Source of the DNA: an uncultured Alphaproteobacteria bacterium
GTDB lineage: Bacteria; Pseudomonadota; Alphaproteobacteria; Sphingomonadales; Sphingomonadaceae
Length of the DNA: 64,000 nt
Direction: 5' to 3'
Assembly: GCA_903934325.1 (NCBI GenBank)
Contig: CAIZNH010000031.1
Location: 1-64,000 of the forward strand
Part shown: positions 61,545 to 64,000 of the stretch, one piece after another
Layout of the letters: the number at the start of each line of letters is the position of its first letter
How positions within the stretch are numbered: position 1 is the first letter of the stretch
Notes under the pieces: generated by a model
Databases searched by the model: none
What the model saw: only the letters and a program-made list of their open reading frames with translations
Told to the model about the DNA's origin: nothing
Made by a program: the position numbers and the translations under genes

Positions 61545-63818
61545 CTATTCGCGGATGCGCTTTGGCTTGGCGATGGTCTGCGCCTTGATGGCCTTCGGGC
61601 CGAACGGCAGCCGGTGCCAGCGCTTTTCGGCATAGGCGCGGGTCTGGTCGGCGGCATGGGGCGAGGCCGGATCGGTCGACTGCGAATAGCTCAGGATCGC
61701 GTCCGCCACGGGTCCGGTATCGTCGAAGGTGACGATCTGGATGTAGCTGGTCCCATGGCGCGGCACGAGCTTGCCGTTCGGCTCGCGATCGGATTCCTGC
61801 ATGTTGAGGATGCCGAGCCCGCCCGGGCCGCCGTGGATCGGGATCGCCGCGTTGCCGGCCATCACCAGCTGTTCGTCCCCCCAGCGCGCATCGAGCGCCT
61901 GGCCCGCCTGCTCCATCGCGGAGACGGTCGCGGCGAGGGCTTCGAGCAGCTTGGCACCCGTCTCGCCCTCGGTGGCGAGATCACGCGGGGTGGTGACGGG
62001 CTGCGCCGCGTCGAACGGCACCGCCCACAGCCCCTTGATCCGCTCGGCCTGCGGCCAGAAGGCGCGGAACAGGCGCGCGCCGCGGCTGTCGGCATCGAAG
62101 CGCCGGTCCCACTTGGCCAGCGCCGCGCAGCCGCGCGCTGCTGCGCCTTCGGCCTTGGCGCACATGGTCAGCAATTCGGGCATGGCGAGGTCTGCCGCGA
62201 GGCTCTTGTTGGCAAAGGCCATCGCCTTGGCGCGCTCGTGATCCATCTTGCCCGCCGCCAGCGTCGCCGCGGTCTCGGTAAAGTTGGAGCGGGTGCGCAA
62301 CGTGCGCGCGGTGCCATATTCACCAAGGATCGGCGACAGCTCGCGGTGCGGCATCGCCGGGTTGCTGATCCAGTAGCTGTCGTTGGAATTGGTGAGCCAG
62401 GTCTTCACGGCCGTGGCGGCCTGATCGCTCGCCGGCATCAGCCCGGGCGCGGGGGTGCCGGGAACGACGTCCCAGTCGCAGGACGATTTGCTGCCGTCGA
62501 GCAGGATCGCGAATTCGGCGAACAGCCCCGCGATCGGGGTGGCGCAGGTCTTGGCCTTGGCGGCCGAGACGTTGGGCACCGCGGTGACATCGGCATGGAG
62601 CGCGTCGCCATGGCGGTCGGCGGCGATGGTGTTGACCCACGGGATACCGAGCGTCTCGGTCACAGCGGCCTTCACCTCGCCCACATTCCTCGCCTCGCCG
62701 ATGCGGAGCCAGGTATCGACCCCGCGCTGGTTGCCGCGATTGGCATCCTTGAGCGCGAAGGCGCTCTGCCTGGTCCAGGCAATGCCGCGGCCCGGCACGA
62801 TGAAGACCGGACCGAAGCGGGTGGACCAGAGCGTGCGGGTGACCGCTGGCGTGCCTTGCGGCATCGGCACGGTCACGGTCTGGGCGTTCATCGCCTCGGA
62901 CTTGCCGTCGACCATGTAGCGGGTCGGATCAGCCGGATCGAGCGCCAGCTGGTAGAGCGTGAAGTGCCGCGCCTCGGTGACGGTGTGGGTCCAGGCGATG
63001 TCCTTGTTGAAGCCCAGCGTCGGCATCGGCGTGCCCGCCAGGCCCACGCCCATCACCTCGTAGCCCTTGGGCCCCTTGACGTGCATCTGCCAGAAGCGAT
63101 TGGGGCCCTTCCACGGAAAGTGCGGATTGCCGATCACCATGCCGCGCCCGTCGGCAGTCACATCGCCGCCGAAGGCCCAGCCATTGCTGCCCATCCCCAG
63201 TTCGCGCGGGTTGGGCAGGTTGATCGACACCTTGGGCGCAGCGCTGCCCGGCGGGGCGGCATTGGCGATCGCGGGGGCAAGGTTCAATGAACTGGCAAGC
63301 AGCATCTGCTTTTCATTGAGGCGCAGCATGTCGTCGGCGGTGATGGGCCGCACCCACGCCTTGCCGCGACATTCGGCAGGGATGCCATCGGCCCCGGCGT
63401 CCCTCAGAAAGCGGTTATAGCCCGCGACATAGCCCGCCATCAGATCCTGCGCCCGCGCACTCATGCCCTTGGCGCCATCGCGCAGGGCCGGCAGATCGAT
63501 CACCGCGCGGAAGAACACATCGGACGAGAGATTGTCGACCTGCTCGAAGCCCAGCGTCGCCTTGGCTTCCGGCCCGAAGTGGAGCGAGCGTTCGCCCGCC
63601 ACGGTCGCGAATTCCTCGGCCAGCAGGCACAGGTTGTCCTCGGCATAGGCATAGGCGACCCCGTAGCCGACGCCGCGCCAGTCGCGCGCTTCGATATGCG
63701 GAATGCCGTAAGTCGTGCGGGTGATCCGCGCGTCGAAGCGGGGCTTGGCCTCGGCCACCGCAGGAACAAGGGCCAGCGCGGCAAGGCTGCCGGCCAGAAG
63801 AAGTGACTTGCGCAACAT
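61545..63818 (-). CDS. Penicillin-acylase-family N-terminal nucleophile hydrolase
   Basis: 757 residues from the ATG of MLRKSLLLAGSLAALALVPA with GGGAGAG upstream. Signal peptide ends AVAEAKP. After a propeptide-like alpha chain comes the autocleavage site Gly210-Ser211 in ELGMGSNGWAFGGDVTADGR, where Ser211 becomes the N-terminal nucleophile of the beta chain; the following NPHFPWKGPNRFWQMHVKGP with GVGLAGTPMPTLGFNKDIAW is typical of the AhlM/PvdQ-like acylases. Possible substrates are acyl-homoserine lactones, lipopeptides or beta-lactams; sequence does not choose. Confidence 0.9.
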   Translation of the reverse strand: MLRKSLLLAGSLAALALVPAVAEAKPRFDARITRTTYGIPHIEARDWRGVGYGVAYAYAEDNLCLLAEEFATVAGERSLHFGPEAKATLGFEQVDNLSSDVFFRAVIDLPALRDGAKGMSARAQDLMAGYVAGYNRFLRDAGADGIPAECRGKAWVRPITADDMLRLNEKQMLLASSLNLAPAIANAAPPGSAAPKVSINLPNPRELGMGSNGWAFGGDVTADGRGMVIGNPHFPWKGPNRFWQMHVKGPKGYEVMGVGLAGTPMPTLGFNKDIAWTHTVTEARHFTLYQLALDPADPTRYMVDGKSEAMNAQTVTVPMPQGTPAVTRTLWSTRFGPVFIVPGRGIAWTRQSAFALKDANRGNQRGVDTWLRIGEARNVGEVKAAVTETLGIPWVNTIAADRHGDALHADVTAVPNVSAAKAKTCATPIAGLFAEFAILLDGSKSSCDWDVVPGTPAPGLMPASDQAATAVKTWLTNSNDSYWISNPAMPHRELSPILGEYGTARTLRTRSNFTETAATLAAGKMDHERAKAMAFANKSLAADLAMPELLTMCAKAEGAAARGCAALAKWDRRFDADSRGARLFRAFWPQAERIKGLWAVPFDAAQPVTTPRDLATEGETGAKLLEALAATVSAMEQAGQALDARWGDEQLVMAGNAAIPIHGGPGGLGILNMQESDREPNGKLVPRHGTSYIQIVTFDDTGPVADAILSYSQSTDPASPHAADQTRAYAEKRWHRLPFGPKAIKAQTIAKPKRIRE

Positions 63819-63892
63819 GAAGGGCTCTCCCGATCCCGATTCTTCTCTCGGGCGAGAGGCTATGGGAAAGCGGCGCGCAAAGCAAAGGTGCC

Positions 63893-63929
63893 AAATAGAA
63901 GAGGGCGCCCGGCATGGTGCCGGACGCCC
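63893..63929 (-). terminator. Terminator between the outer-membrane protein gene and the acylase gene
   Basis: A 12 bp stem with one G-T pair (GGGCGCCCGGCA / TGCCGGACGCCC, 63903-63929) and a 3-base loop. Read on the minus strand it is followed by TCTTCTATTT. It stands 23 bases after the stop of the gene at the right edge, so it terminates that transcript. Confidence 0.8.
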
Positions 63930-63951
63930 CCCCTTTTTCATGTTCGCCCGA

Positions 63952-64000
63952 TCAGAACGATGCGGTGATCGAGAACACCACGGTCGCATCCGAGATCGAA
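63952..64000 (-). CDS. C-terminal end of an outer-membrane beta-barrel protein (runs off right edge)
   Basis: The last 15 codons translate to SISDATVVFSITASF and a TGA. The alternating polar/hydrophobic pattern ending in phenylalanine is the standard last beta-strand recognised by the BAM complex, as in TonB-dependent receptors and porins. Nothing else of the gene is in the window, so the family is not determined. The terminator just downstream supports that this is a real gene end. Confidence 0.6.
   Translation of the reverse strand, partial: SISDATVVFSITASF

Overview
The window reads as chromosomal DNA of a sphingomonad alphaproteobacterium, most likely an aerobic anoxygenic phototroph of the Erythrobacteraceae (Erythrobacter/Porphyrobacter-like). 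The grounds are high GC, a class I PHA synthase with phasin, a UrcA-family protein, a split methionine synthase, split glycine dehydrogenase subunits, sphingomonad-style REP palindromes, and genes for LH2 antenna proteins (pucBA), a PucC-type antenna assembly protein and a BciA-type 8-vinyl reductase. The genus cannot be fixed from the sequence alone.

Layout. 1-120: end of an IS3-like insertion sequence leaving the window on the left. 150-3087: phasin and PHA synthase (minus strand), with inverted-repeat boxes in the phasin promoter. 3258-11058: housekeeping and regulatory genes (PLP aminotransferase; a tight plus-strand run of a membrane-anchored HTH protein, a small helical protein, a membrane protein, a JAMM-domain protein and a receiver-less winged-helix protein; crotonase; UrcA protein; membrane AraC regulator; sterol-desaturase-like hydroxylase; thioesterase). 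11196-11399: tRNA-Cys and tRNA-Thr(CGU).

11354-25065: a 13.7 kb integrative element inserted in the 3' end of tRNA-Thr. It is bounded by a 50 bp direct repeat with one mismatch and carries tyrosine integrase, AlpA-type regulator, RepA/primase-like ATPase with an iteron-like repeat cluster next to it, a terminase-small-subunit-like gene, and cargo dominated by exported proteins. The cargo centres on a 1190-residue protein with signal peptide, TPR-like region and CHAT protease domain, accompanied by two lipoproteins, three small secreted proteins and one membrane protein. This exported CHAT module is the best candidate in the window for an undescribed system.

25557-29686: accessory photosynthesis locus directly behind the element: pucC (plus), pucBA (minus), a DUF2853 gene and bciA. 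The alpha antenna subunit aligns without gaps to classical LH2 alpha but has Phe44-Phe45 where B800-850 complexes have Tyr-Trp, predicting a blue-shifted antenna, and it has a 40-residue Ala-rich tail. 29716-37459: galactoside use (GH42 beta-galactosidase, GH36 alpha-galactosidase, SSS sugar symporter, galT, galK). 37521-43161: methionine/one-carbon operon (ArsR-methyltransferase fusion regulator, metF, metH N- and C-halves with a REP element between them). 43181-45570: serine hydrolase and cation/proton antiporter. 45716-51252: tandem glycine riboswitch followed by gcvT, gcvH, a glycosyltransferase-like gene, gcvPA and gcvPB. 51249-53403: polysaccharide flippase and nucleotidyltransferase. 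53537-63818: mmsA, SMP-30/gluconolactonase-like protein, M24 peptidase, EEP hydrolase, tRNA-Gly(CCC), a two-subunit molybdenum hydroxylase and a penicillin-acylase-family hydrolase. The right edge cuts the 3' end of a probable outer-membrane protein gene.

Coordinates were derived by reading the sequence and its translations. No database search was possible, so family names rest on recognised motifs and remembered family sequences.
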